Below, in pieces: positions 35,072 to 46,300 of a stretch of 64,000 nucleotides of DNA. Within the stretch, counting starts at the first letter, position 1. Every line of letters begins with the position of its first letter. Made by a program: the position numbers and the translations under genes. The DNA is from Sistotremastrum niveocremeum HHB9708 (lineage: Eukaryota; Basidiomycota; Agaricomycetes; Sistotremastrales; Sistotremastraceae). The notes beneath the pieces are model-generated. The model was not told the origin of the DNA, did not search any database, and saw only the letters and a program-made list of their open reading frames with translations. The DNA is taken from the NCBI GenBank assembly GCA_001630475.1, contig KV419400.1, positions 120,305 to 184,304 on the forward strand, written 5' to 3'.

Positions 35072-36048
35072 CACGACAAACAACACCTTGAAGCCTCTAT
35101 CAAATCGTGCTCTCTTTAAGGCTGGGTTACCACCTCGTTCACCAAAATTCGTACGAGACGCTGTTGCGAAACGAATTCCCACACCAGCGGGTCAGTCGCT
35201 GCCTATCTCTGGCATGTTGAGCAGCTAGTAAACTGCTTTCTAGATATGGCACCGCGATCCGTTATGACAATGGTTCCTCTGCCGTGAGTTTTGGTGCCAT
35301 CATGTGTCGTGCATCGAAATTAAGCTATACCCTCCAGGGATACGGCCAATATTATCGTCAGAAATGCTCAGGGAACTCTAGGTTTCATAGGGAGTAAACT
35401 CAGTACGCCTCTCTTCGGCAATTCGTTATCCTCGAATAAGACGAGCTTCGTAGCAATATTCCAGACCTTCCAACCCGTCGCCGACGTTTCCCAGGCCGCC
35501 ACTTTCACCATCACCAGCACTGACGGCTTCATCGATCTTGCGGTGGCTTCAGAAGGTCAAGGTTTCATAGGCTTAGGAATAGGAGCCGCAGGGACCAATT
35601 TTGGACCAGGCAGTGCTTCGTAAGCTTCCGTCACGTAAAATCGAGATTTGAGTCTGACGATGTTGGTGAAGATACGGTTTCATGACGGCAGTACCAGGTA
35701 AATCGCTGCCATTCTCTTGCCCGAAGTCATGCGCCTGACATCATTCATTTGCAGAATCGAGCACCATAGCTTTCGACCCCTTCACCGATGGTGGATCTGA
35801 AAGTATGATATGGCAAATCAACCTCGCAACACTTCAGTTAACAGCGGCATGGCGAACTAACGGTATGCCTTTGCTCGCCGAACAGTGTCAACTGCTCTGA
35901 CTCCCATTCAACAGGCGGCAGCGTTCCTTTGACCATCTTTCATGATATATCTTTCGGGGACCTTGATTTCGCGGGAGATTTGGCCGCTTTCGTTAATGTC
36001 TTTCAAGATTCAGTTGAACCTGTCACCTTGTTGCTCATACCCAAGTAG

Positions 36049-37869
36049 TTGAAGGCAGACCTTCCCAGTGCCCGGATTATGGATTCGGACATTTTTGATA
36101 GATGTTGGACTCTTTTCTAGCAATTTAATCTACATCACATATACTTCCTCGACAATCCGAAGACCATCGGAGAGCGTAGCTTACGAATGCTGTAATCATA
36201 TATCATTAGGGGTCCGGTCGTGTGCCGCATTGCATGCGATCTATACCTCATTTCCAGCCATGGTTGAATACGGGTTTCAGCCTACCGTAGGCTTGGGTTC
36301 GACGCCATGAGATGATGTGCAAATCAGATGTTCTTCACCAGAGAACTCCTCGATAACGGCAGCAAACAGCTCACCAAACCCTCCAGGACAAACTAGGACA
36401 AACTAGGGCGAAGGGATGCCGAAGGGCCGCAGCCAATGACGAGAGCTTCTGACTCTCACAAGCCAAAAACCGGGTATCAAGAATGTTCCATATGAGTCTT
36501 CGTGATCGGCGTGGGCCTTCCACCGGCGAGGCCGGTGAGATCACGACAAGACTGCGTAGATCTCTTGTCGGTGGAGGGACTTTGCCAATGTTCCTATCAA
36601 AGTATTGGCACCATAAGAGAGATGAGGCCTCCGCGAGTTTTATAGGTTTCCCAGCGCGAAGAGTCATTGTCTGCATACCCCTGAGATTGCTTCCGAGTTA
36701 CCGCTTGGAAGGAATCACCGTGCAAAGCGCTTGCGAGAAATTCTCAGCAATTTGGAGGTTTGAATGGTATCCAGTCTTCAGAATATAGCCCATGTGTCGT
36801 ACTTCGGTATCGAAACGCCTTGAGGAGATGCAGTCGCAGTTGCAGACGCTGCAGACGCCCCACGTCCGACTCAAGACCAGCCAAGCCATGGACGTGGAAA
36901 TTGAGGAGAAACCGAAGCAAAGCTAGAAGAACCAAAGTAGGACGGCAGTTGGGGTTGCCGCTCTAAATTTAAGAAAAGTTCAACTTCAAGTGCCCCTGTT
37001 GTTTTCGATATGCGTCACCCGCATGCACATATTTCCAGGTGGCCTGCGCTAGGTGTGTTCTACGTCGCAGTCTGATAAGCTCCGTGATTTTGCAAGGGCA
37101 AATCCAATCTGAAAGAAAGGGTCATTGAGGGAAGCAGAAGAAAGCGTTTCGACCTTGTCGACTCCGCAAAGTAATGACTCACTGATGTCCGTGGCCTAGG
37201 ATCCCTTGGCAGGCAGAAGTGAGTTGTTAATCTCAGCGGACTTATTCAACAACACGGCAAGATGCCTTTACCAGACCCCTACACCGAGTGAAGTCGTAAC
37301 TCGTATTACGGCGAAAATTTTCTATCACGAGTGCGACTGATTGCTACAGGGGGTACTGGTATCAGTGCGAGTCCACCGGTAAAGAAACGTTCAAGTCTTT
37401 TAAACACACACCTTGGACTTTGACCTGATATTTTGTCCAGTTTTTGGTCAGAAGCACTTTCAAGCATTTTCTCAGAGGCGTCTGGACTCTCGGTTCACCG
37501 CTAGAATTTTGCGCTTTACAAAAACGTCGTGGCCAACGAGTGTCCAAAATTCAAGACCATGAAGAAAGATTGGGTCTACCATGGATTACTTGACAAAAGG
37601 CTGTCATATCTCGAGGGGACAAGTGCCTCAGCGATTTTTTACTCAGTTGCCGTGTAGAGGCAGGGTCTAGGCCCTTTCGCCCGAAATTAAGGCGAGCGTG
37701 GGAACATCCAGGAACAGCTCAGTTCATCCGGACCAGCAACGGCGACGAAGGAGTTTATCTCGCCCCGCCGGCACATCCGCGTCGCTCTTTGGTGTGGACG
37801 AGACATTTCTTTCTCTCTACTTTGCCTTGATCAAGTCGAGCGGACAGTTCAGTGTTATACCGGGTCAAT
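36049..37869. other. Intergenic, downstream homology then nothing recognised
   Basis: To about 36660 the sequence is the downstream part of the duplicated unit. From there to the secreted copy 4 start I see only short frames without family resemblance. Confidence 0.4.
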
Positions 37870-39007
37870 ATGCGGATCTTTGGGTTTCTATTGCTCTCTG
37901 GCGCGGTTTTTTCAGGCGTGTTGGGAGGATGGGTGAATGTCGAAAAGCGTTCCACTGCTGGTGCTGGGGATGGAAAATCGATATCGGATGCTGAGAAGCC
38001 TCTGTTAAAGCCTCTATCAAACGCGGTCCTTCTCGCTGCTGGTCTTCGTCCTCGCGCTCCGAAATTCGTTCAAGAGGCAGTTGCAAGGCGTCGTCCTTCA
38101 GCCGTCGGTTCGTTCACTCGTGAAACATATCCCTTCGATGACTTATTTTGTTACAGAGATGGCCCCGAGACAAATCGTGACAACTACACCTATCTCGTAA
38201 GCTCATCCTAATTCGCTATCAAATCCAAGCCTTACGCGTAATACAGAGGCACAGGCCACATCGTCATAAACGGCGCAGGAGGCGCTCCCATAGGCTTCGT
38301 AGGCCCAATATCCTGTACGTCGCATCAATCAACCATTCGATCCACTGGCAAATAACAAATTTGGAGCAGCGTATAACATCTATCAGCTCACTCAAGATCC
38401 CTCTCAAGCCACCACAGTCATCATATTCAACCTATTCAGTACCAGTGGATACATCGACCTAATATCCGACAGTGGAGGTCCTTCAACATTCGTAGGCATC
38501 GCTACGCCTTTCTCAGATGGAAATTTCAATACTGGAAGCTCCGAGTACGTTTTCCCTCACTCTCACTCAAATTTACATCCTGGCTGATTTTGCTTTCATT
38601 GCATTGATAGATACGGATATATGTCTCCTGTATCTGGTACGCACACACACCCTTTGATTGCCACCTCCGAAATCTCTGACAATGACATTCTCACAGAATC
38701 ATACCTCCCCAACTCCATAAACCCCCGCGCTGAAGCAGGCGAAAGCACAATATGGCAAATCGACCCAATCACACTCGCTCTAACCGCATCATGGCACGAT
38801 CCAAGCACACAAAATACGTATCCCACTTCATTTCATCATCGATCATCGATCCTATTCCTGACGCGTTCGTACGAAATAGATACCGAACCTCTTACGATAT
38901 TCTATTCAAGGGGAAATCTCCTGTTTACGGGCGATCTACAGAAGTTTGAACAGGTTTATAAGCAACCCTATACACAGGTCACTTTGAGCTTTGCTCCTAC
39001 TATCTGA
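37870..39007 (+). CDS. Secreted prepro-protein family, copy 4 (divergent)
   Basis: The signal peptide MRIFGFLLLSGAVFSGVLG is followed by a propeptide that lacks the acidic VYEDE block of the other copies. It keeps LLKPLSNAVLLAAGLRPRAPKF and QEAVARRR (Arg-Arg-Arg at 73-75) in place of Lys-Arg. Later exons encode GHIVINGAGGAPIGFVGPIS, YNIYQLTQDPSQATTVIIFNLFSTSGYIDLISDSGG, YGYMSPVS, STIWQIDPITLALTASW and a C-terminus EPLTIFYSRGNLLFTGDLQKFEQVY ending VTLSFAPTI. Intron positions parallel the others. It is the most diverged family member in the window and appears intact. Confidence 0.72.
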
Positions 39008-39368
39008 TTTTGGTTCATTTTGAGGATGGTCGTGGTGATACACGGGACCGATGGATTTTTATTGATGTTTCACGATTTCTTGTTTGGATGAACGCTTATT
39101 GAACTTTCAGACTATGTTCTGGGACTTTCTTATTACTAATAATAACTTGATTTCACCCTGAGTCGCTCGTCGCTCGTTCTTCAGCTGCTTCAACTGAAAC
39201 GTAATAGCAGCTCACGAACACACGGTAAGATTGACACGGACAATGCGAATAAAAATGAATGCGGGTATACAAACTGCTCTAGCTACATGAACATGCACAT
39301 GCAAATTATAAGAACATAACCCATCTCTACGCAGAACTCTTTAAGGTATGAAGGACTACTCTCGATCA

Positions 39369-42300
39369 TCACTCTCCACTTCGACCTCGACCTCGACGAC
39401 GCTCCACTTCCTCGATATTCACCCCTGGCATATCCACTTTGTCTGCATCTTTATCTTCACCTTTCGCTTCCCCCGCACCCACACCTACACCCACACCCGC
39501 ACCAGAACTGGGACCTTCAGTCGAAACTCTTTCGGCCTCAGGCCCTGTGCTGGTCTCCACCGTACTCCTACTACTCTCAGCAGAGGTAGACGTAGACCTC
39601 GAACTCTCCCCTTCCCCTTCCCCTTCCCCCTCCCCATCTCTCCCCCCATCCCCCCCTCGATTCCCATCTCGGACCTGTCCCTCAACCTCCCTCGCCAAAT
39701 AATCCACAACACCAAGATAAAAAGTCGCCGGCCGGAAATGAATCTGCCTCCCCATGAATTCGGCCCATTTATATCGCGTGTTATTTACCCAGCCGATCTG
39801 TATGTACCCACCACCACCAAAACCAAAACGAATATCGTTAGAAAATATAAGAAGAAGGGAACGAGAGGAAGTGAGAGGGGCGTACGAGATCGAGATGATT
39901 TACATCTTCGAGTGTCCCGAGATATGTTCCCTACATCCCGAATCCACAAGATCAGCACACCGATTAAAAGGAGAGAAGAATGGAGGGACGTACCCATTTT
40001 GACGATTCAACGCTTACGAGGCCATCGTTCGGTCCTTCTTTCTCCATAATCACAGAATGAGGCCATCTACGAAAAACACGTCAATTCATCTCTCGACATC
40101 CAAACCAAACCCAAAAAGCGACTTCGCTCCGCAGCACGCAAACCAATCCCAAAAACAGAATATGATAGCCGACGGAGGAGAACAAAAAGGCAGAGAACTC
40201 GAATTTCTCGAAAAACTCACCGAAAAGCATCCAATACCCCCGGCCTACAAACAGCTCCCCAACTAACATACTTCACACCCTCCACATCCGGTGTATTCTC
40301 ATTAAACTTCTTCATCGATTCGAGGGTTAGGGATTCGAATGCGAGGCCTGTGCCGCCGCCGTTTGGGAGGAGGTCGAGGAGGGATGTGAATGTTGGGATT
40401 CTGTCGCCTGTTTTTTCATTAGCATTTGTCTCCGTTTCTTCGGGGCGATGGAGCCGGGAACGAGCCAGGGGGCGGAAGGAGGAAAGGCAAGTGATGAGGG
40501 GGGAAGAGTAGCATGGAGGGAGAGGGAGTAAAGGATGGGACGGGTCAAAGGAAAAGACGTACGACCAACAGTCTCCAAAAAATGATCCGCAAACGACGAT
40601 CCCCGATGGGGCGTAGCGATCGTAGTCAACGAGAGCACTTTAAAATTCCGTTTTTTGAGGTGGGTAATTAGGTATCTACAATCCAAACCACCCTAGATCA
40701 TCCTTTCATTCAATCCACATCCACGGATAAAATCACAAATCACCAAAGAAAAAGAAAAAGAACATACCATACTATGCGCTACAAAATGAACGCCCCGTCC
40801 CTTATATACACTCCCAACTCTCTCCTCTAAAACTTTCGCTCGTTCTTCAATGCTACTAGTAGCCGGCACCCTAGTCATAAGCACTTCAACACCCACCTCC
40901 TCTAAGACACTCTTAATACCACGCCAGTGTGATACGCTTAATGAGGGGGCGAGGGATGGAGCGAGGGATGTGAGAGAGGAGAGGAGGGGGAGGGGGACGG
41001 TGTCGAAGCCTAGGAGGCCGTGGCAGAATATTACGGGGGCGTGCGGGGCGAGGTCTGAGCGAGCGTTAGCGAGCGGTAGGAAGGGCGTTAGGGAGTCGAA
41101 GTGTAACGAGACGGAGAAGGGTTAGTGAGTTGAAGTGTAACGAGACGGAGAAGGGTTAGTGAGTCGAAGTGTAACGAGACGGAGAAGGGTTAGTGAGTTG
41201 AAGGTCAGGTCAGCGAGCCGTGATGAGGGGAGGAAGAGAAGGAAACGTACATTTTCTCCTAGTTTCTTCAGGTCCGTCTTCTCTATCACTATCATCCAAC
41301 ATCCTATCTACATTTTTATCCCTCTTATCTTCTGAGGCAGGGGCATTCGCCGTCGATTTCGCCGTCAATTTCGATGTCGATTTTGAGGTTGAGGTGGAAG
41401 AAGGTTTTGAAGGTTTGGGAGCGAACCATTTTGCGGGAGAAGAGAGGGAGGAGAATATACTTTGGTCGGTTGTGGAGGTTGAGAATGATCGTGTGCTTCT
41501 CGAACCATTCGCATTTGACGACGTATTCGTCGATGTCGATGTTGAAGTCGAGGATGAAATCGAGGTTCGGGACCGAGCTCGATTCGGTTCAGTCCGACTC
41601 TGAGATTGCGATGAAGGAAGGGTCCGTCGATCTAATTCCCGCTGTCGGAGCGATCTCAACGACTCAATAGACGTCGAACTAGGCGGACTCTGTTCCCATC
41701 CTACTCCCCCAATGTCAGAGCCAGAACCAGATTCACCCGAATGAGGATAAGAAGGCAAATGAGCACTCGGAACACGGGTTATAGAAGCTGTAGGGAGCGT
41801 TGTGCGTGTTAGAGAGTCGAGTAATGTCCGGGGCGGTGGGTGGATGGTGCGAAAGGAATTAATATTGTGGGTGGATGAGGAGGAGGAGCGGAGGGAGGGT
41901 GTAAATGATGGAGGGAGACGAGCTGTTGGGGGCCGTGTAACGGTGGTCCCCGCACCCGTGGTGCTCGTGCTGGCTCTGGGATGTGAGTTTGAGTTCGAGC
42001 GACGATGCGAAGAATGAGAGGAATGAGGGTAATGAGGAGGGTGATGAGGAGGGTGGGGGTGAGAAGGTGGGGGTGGGGGTGAAGGACGACGAGTAGGTGA
42101 ATATAACGAATCGTTATCTTCTAATGCATCCCTTAACTCATCCCTTAATTCGTCGGATATTGAGTCGTTGGGTGTGGATGATATAGAAGGGATGGGGATT
42201 CGGGTGAATTGGGTGCGATGGGGAGGGGCTGAAGCAGATCCCGAGGCAGGTATCTGGAACATAGAGCTAGAGCCAGAGCGGGAGGGAGAGGGAGATGGAG

Positions 42301-42691
42301 ATCCAAGTCTTCGAATAACGGGGGCATCGTGTCTCGTTAACACCTGAGCTTTACTTTTCCCGTTAACATTACTAGTAATACTAGGTGGTTTTAGGGATTG
42401 AATGATTGGGAGGGACATCCCGTTTGATCTTCCAATCCTAGGCATCTCCTCGTTCGAGTCCGAGTCCGTGTTCGTATTCGTGTTTGGATTCGTATATGAG
42501 GTCAAATTGGAGGTCAACGCTGCATTCGCGTCCGTATCCGTATCCGTATCCGCGTTTCCCTTCAAAGTCGTAGCGTCCTTCGTCGTGAATTTTGATGAGC
42601 TCGGTATATCCAAATCAGCCGTCGGTGATGGTGATGGTGATGGAGATGGAGGTGATGACGATGTAGGAGACGAAGGAGCAGGATTGTCCAT
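39369..42691 (-). CDS. TGL2-like triacylglycerol lipase with long disordered N-terminus
   Basis: This is an alpha/beta-hydrolase lipase resembling yeast Tgl2, a (mitochondrial) neutral-lipid lipase. The catalytic part reads, in order: PVIFCHGLLGFDTVPLPLL, SHWRGIKSVLEEVGVEV, RVPATSSIEERAKVLEERV, HFVAHSM/GGLDCRYLI (nucleophile Ser; an intron splits Met and Gly), TTIATPHRGSSFADHFLETV, RIPTFTSLLDLLPNGGGTGLAFESLT, GPNDGLVSVESSKW (Asp), GTLEDVNHLDL (His) and FRPATFYLGVVDYLARE. The triad is complete. Two oddities: more than 450 residues of Ser/Thr/Pro-rich low complexity precede the catalytic domain, and a Glu/Gly-rich tail follows it. The ATG at 42691 (MDNPAPSSP) is the first in the open frame; the frame continues upstream without an ATG, so a further 5' exon is possible. 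One intron (41250-41055) holds a minisatellite. Confidence 0.82.
41101..41202 (+). repeat. 34-base minisatellite, three units, inside a lipase intron
   Basis: Three head-to-tail copies of a 34-base unit (GTGTAACGAGACGGAGAAGG then GTTAGTGAGTYGAA) at 41101, 41135 and 41169 differ only at one C/T position; a partial copy (GGAGTCGAA) precedes them. They lie in an intron of the lipase gene that is 196 bases long instead of the usual ~50. Confidence 0.9.
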
Positions 42692-42825
42692 CGTCAATTC
42701 GTCATGCGAGTCCGAGTCACTGGATAACCTCGCCCGGCGCAACGTTCCAGCCCTTTGACGCTCATCATAACCCTGACGTTGTCTCTTTACTCCTATTTGT
42801 CCCCTCTCTTCCTAATTCAAAGACG

Positions 42826-43310
42826 ATGAGCCCAGGACAAGGTGGATCTAATCTTGCAAGTACAAGTAATCTGCCGTCGAGATTGACTCCTATTCCGGCT
42901 TTACGAGATGGTTAGCCTCTGTCCTATCATTTGAAATGAACGAATGATTGATGGGAGAAGTGGATACGACGGAAGAGAAATTGGGGAATTTAATAGGAAA
43001 AGCTACTAATCCATCCGAGTACGCGCCCTTTCCTTCTAACCATATCATACTACATGTCACGTCCCAGAACCCCGATCTTCATCTGCATAATAGACCGTAC
43101 GTCCTTCTCATTCACGAATCAACCAATTAATGATTGAAGGGTGGCATGATAAAGGTTGTAATCGACTCTTTCCATCGAGAGAAAGATTGGCGGGTCATAG
43201 GAAAAGAGACCATAGTACTCATATGGACGATAGTACTAGTAACGTTATATCATGGAATGAATAAACCTCCATCCATCATCCTATCAATATTTCAAAGTTC
43301 CCAATGTGAA
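42826..43310 (+). other. Possible short gene or upstream exons, unassigned
   Basis: An open text starts at ATG 42826 (MSPGQGGSNLASTSNLPSRL, then TPIPALRD) with a plausible donor GTTAGC, and resumes EVDTTEEKLGNLIGKATNPSE before another donor (GTACGC). Downstream, a frame reads VVIDSFHREKDWRVIGKETIVL. The phrases KATNPSE and KDWRVIGK recall the start and middle of VHS/ENTH membrane-trafficking domains, but I could not join the exons in one frame. It might be a decayed or short VHS/ENTH-like gene, or only the 5' region of SEC8. Confidence 0.2.
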
Positions 43311-43388
43311 ACGCGTCGCGTTGAAGCGCCGGAAGTATATCCGGCGTCAACGACTCAACCTCGTTCCGTGACTGAAAGACACGGAGGG

Positions 43389-46300
43389 ATGTCTCGAGCC
43401 CCTCCTTTCCCTCGAAATCCAGCACGAAGAGCTCCAACGCCTATAAACTCCTCAACCTCATCAAACGACCCGTACTCACCTTCATTCCCTTCCTCAACCT
43501 CCAACCTCGGAAATGGAACTCCATCAACAGCAGGAACAGTCCAACCACTATCCATCCGTCCTCCTTCACGTCCTCAAACTCCCGCCTCTGCCTCTTCTAC
43601 TGGATATGCATCTCTCAATCCCCGTCTAGGTGTGAACACCACCGGTCTCCCGCCCTCAGGTCTTCCAGGAGCAGGAGGAGGTGGGGGACCGACGAGACCT
43701 GCAAGAAGTGACCGAAGGCCAAGGAATATATCTCAAATCTCAGAAAGTAGTTATGCATCTGAACAACCTCCCCCTCGTCCTCGAACAAGATCCGAACGCG
43801 GTGGGGCCCAAGGGGATACACCTAAATCTTCATTCGATGGAGGGGAGAGAGGAGGGGGGGAGGAGTTGAGTCCTACTTCGTTAAAGGCTTTGGCGGCGTT
43901 CAAACAAGCTGGTGCGAGACGTGCGAATGGGAGAGATGGGGGAGGAGGAGGGGATGAATGGGGAGAGAGGGGAGAGAGGGAACGGGAGAGGGAGATGGAG
44001 AATGAGAGACAGAGGAGGATTAGGGATCGTGTACCGGGACGATTGGGGAGGAAGACTAAGGCGGGTGATATCGATGGTACGCCTTCTCTTATTACTACGA
44101 TATAATTCTAATGAATTTGTAGCGATTCTGGAGGAGGTTAAGGAAGAATGGGGAATGGTAGTCGAACCCGATGTAAGTCCCCTCCTACCAATCCATTCTA
44201 ACAAAATACTAATGAAAGTAGTTCATCCCAGTAGACCTCGCCCTCTCCCTAATAGACCCCACCACCTCCCTCCCCTCCCCCTCCCTCACTTCCTTCCTCC
44301 GCACAAAATCCCTTCTCTCACGCGCTCTAAAATCCTCCGTAGACACACACTACAAACCCTTCGCCGCATCTCTAGATCATCACGCCTCTCTCCTCTCCTC
44401 ATTCAAAGATACCCAATCTCAGATATCAGAGACTAGGAATGCGCTTGTGGAGGCGAAGGAGATGTTGGGGAGTAAGAGGGCGGATTTGGTGCAGCTTTGG
44501 AGTAGGGGACAGGTGGTTGATGAGATGCTGAAGATGTTGGATCAGATGTGCGTCTCTTTTCGCTCTTTCTTACTTATTTGAATAGGAGTACTGAGGAGAG
44601 TAGTGAATGGCTCAAAAGCGTCCCAGACACCCTCGAATCCCTCCTCTCCGAAAAACGTCTCCTACAGGCCTCAATCCTCCTCATCAAATCCCTAAAAATC
44701 ATAAACACATCAGATATGCACGAAATCGGAGCCGTCTCTGACCTACGCTCATACCTCCAGTCCCAAGAAATCGTGAGTCCCTTCCCTTCTCGTTTTCACG
44801 CAGTGGAAATTTCACGTAAGGGAAACTTTGTCTACGTGGATTCGCTGCGGTCTTTGGACATTACTGACGATTTTTTTTTTTGATTTGTGGGTGTGGTAGA
44901 GCTTGAGAGAGATATTGATCGAGGAGTTGCATGCGCATCTTTATTTGAAGAGCTTCTGGTGTGAATCGCGTTGGGCTCCGTATACATTCGGTCAAACATC
45001 CAGTACGTCCCGCCGATGCCGACCGCCGAGCGTAGCGAGGCAGGGAGGCATCGAGGCCTGCGAGGCTCTTCTCTTTTCATGACTGACTTTGTTTAGTGCC
45101 CGTCCTCCCATTCGATCAAGATCCAACGGCGAGTGGGGGAGAGGGAGGGAAGCATCAGTTAAGACTATTCAGATACCTCCACGATCTCCATTCACGTCCG
45201 AACGAACCCCCCTACTCATCTGACGATCTCACGTCCACATCCACATCCACCTCTCTCCCCTCCTCAAACCCCTCCACCACCGCAAACCCTCCTCCCACAT
45301 CTCTCCCCTCAACCTTCTCCCTCGACCCCTCCGCTTCCCGAACGTCATTAACCTCCCTAAACCCTCTCAACCCCTCTTCGACAGGGAGAGAAAACCCAGA
45401 GAGCGACTCATTCGCCTACATGGAAAGTCTGTTAGAGTCCCTAGCAGTCCTCGGAAAGCTGGGCGTTGCATTGGAGGTGGTAGCGAATAGATTACAAGGG
45501 GAGGTGTGGAGTTTGGTTGAAGGGACGCTGGATGAGATTGGGGAGAGGGGGGAGTTTGTTTCCCGAATGGGCGGATCGACGACGTCGTTAGGGTCGACTT
45601 CGCTTGGGGGGAAGTCCGATATATTCATTCTCCCATCGCCCGCCCCCGCCCCCGCCCAATCCTCCTCAGACTCGACTGAAGACAAAGTGGCATTCATTAA
45701 CTCCCGCCTTCGTTCCCTATCAAATATAACTTCTCCCCCGGATCAAGAAACGCTCAAAGACCTCTTCTGGACGATCTATTCGAAATTGGACGCGGTGTTG
45801 CAGGGGTTGAGAGTTTTGAGTGAGGTTGGGGGGAGGATTGGGAGTGTAAGTTACCTCTTCCTACTTTTATCACTTATATTCCCTTCCCCGAGTTTTCTCG
45901 AGTTTCCCCGTGACTCGCTTTCCGTTTTCCTTTTTATCTTCTCAGTCTATAATAACTTACTGACTCTCCCGCTACGATTTCAGCGCCGCTCATTCAAAGA
46001 AGATCCCCCATCCCTCCCATCCACCAAATCCCACTCCCGTTCTGAAGGCCTGTTTCCCCTAATGGATCAATGGCTTCACATTCAAGCTGAAATGCGTACG
46101 CTTCTCTCTGAATATCTGGTCTCGGAAAGTTCAGAGAGGGGAGGAGGGGGGGTGAAGAGTGGTGTTGCTGCTATTAATGATGTTTTGAGGGGGGCTAAGG
46201 AGAGGGGTGTTGGGGTTAAGGAGAGGGAGAGGGAGAAAGTCAAGGTGCGTCTTTTCCTCGTCCTCTACCTTTTGTGAGTTTTTGGGGGATTGGATGGCTA

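Larger units (their letters stand above)
33851..36048 (+). pseudogene. Secreted prepro-protein family, copy 3, interrupted by a DNA element
   Basis: Exon 1 begins MHLILLISLLATCTLA (signal peptide), DPVYEDEDGVLWSHPLIDGK, and is then broken by an inserted element (33973-35063) that brings a stop six codons later (DGKVMVFPS). After the element the same exon resumes ITTNNTLKPLSNRA, LPPRSPKF, RDAVAKRIPTPAG. All later exons are open: DTANIIVRNAQGTLGFIG, FQTFQPVADVSQAATFTITSTDGF, YGFMTAVP, SMIWQINLATLQLTAAW, VPLTIFHDISFGDLDFAGDLAAF, ending TLLLIPK with the stop at 36046-36048. Because nothing else is broken, the insertion is recent or the element is removed from the transcript. The 8-base target duplication contains AAG/GTTAT, so splicing GT at 33968 to AG at 35066 would restore the reading frame precisely. 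Without splicing the gene is dead. Confidence 0.75.
32850..36660 (+). repeat. Tandem duplication unit with secreted copy 3
   Basis: This aligns with 26410-29350 apart from the 1,091-base element inserted at 33973-35063. It includes upstream sequence, the secreted gene and about 600 bases downstream. Ends are approximate. Confidence 0.6.

Noticed and set aside
39348-40049. 233-codon plus-strand open frame rich in Ser/Thr/Pro
   Set aside because: It is antisense to the lipase catalytic C-terminus and low-complexity tail; its open state follows from the biased codons of the real gene.
41220-42758. Several plus-strand frames opposite the lipase N-terminus (Val/Glu/Phe-rich)
   Set aside because: Antisense shadows of the Ser/Thr/Asp-rich low-complexity region.
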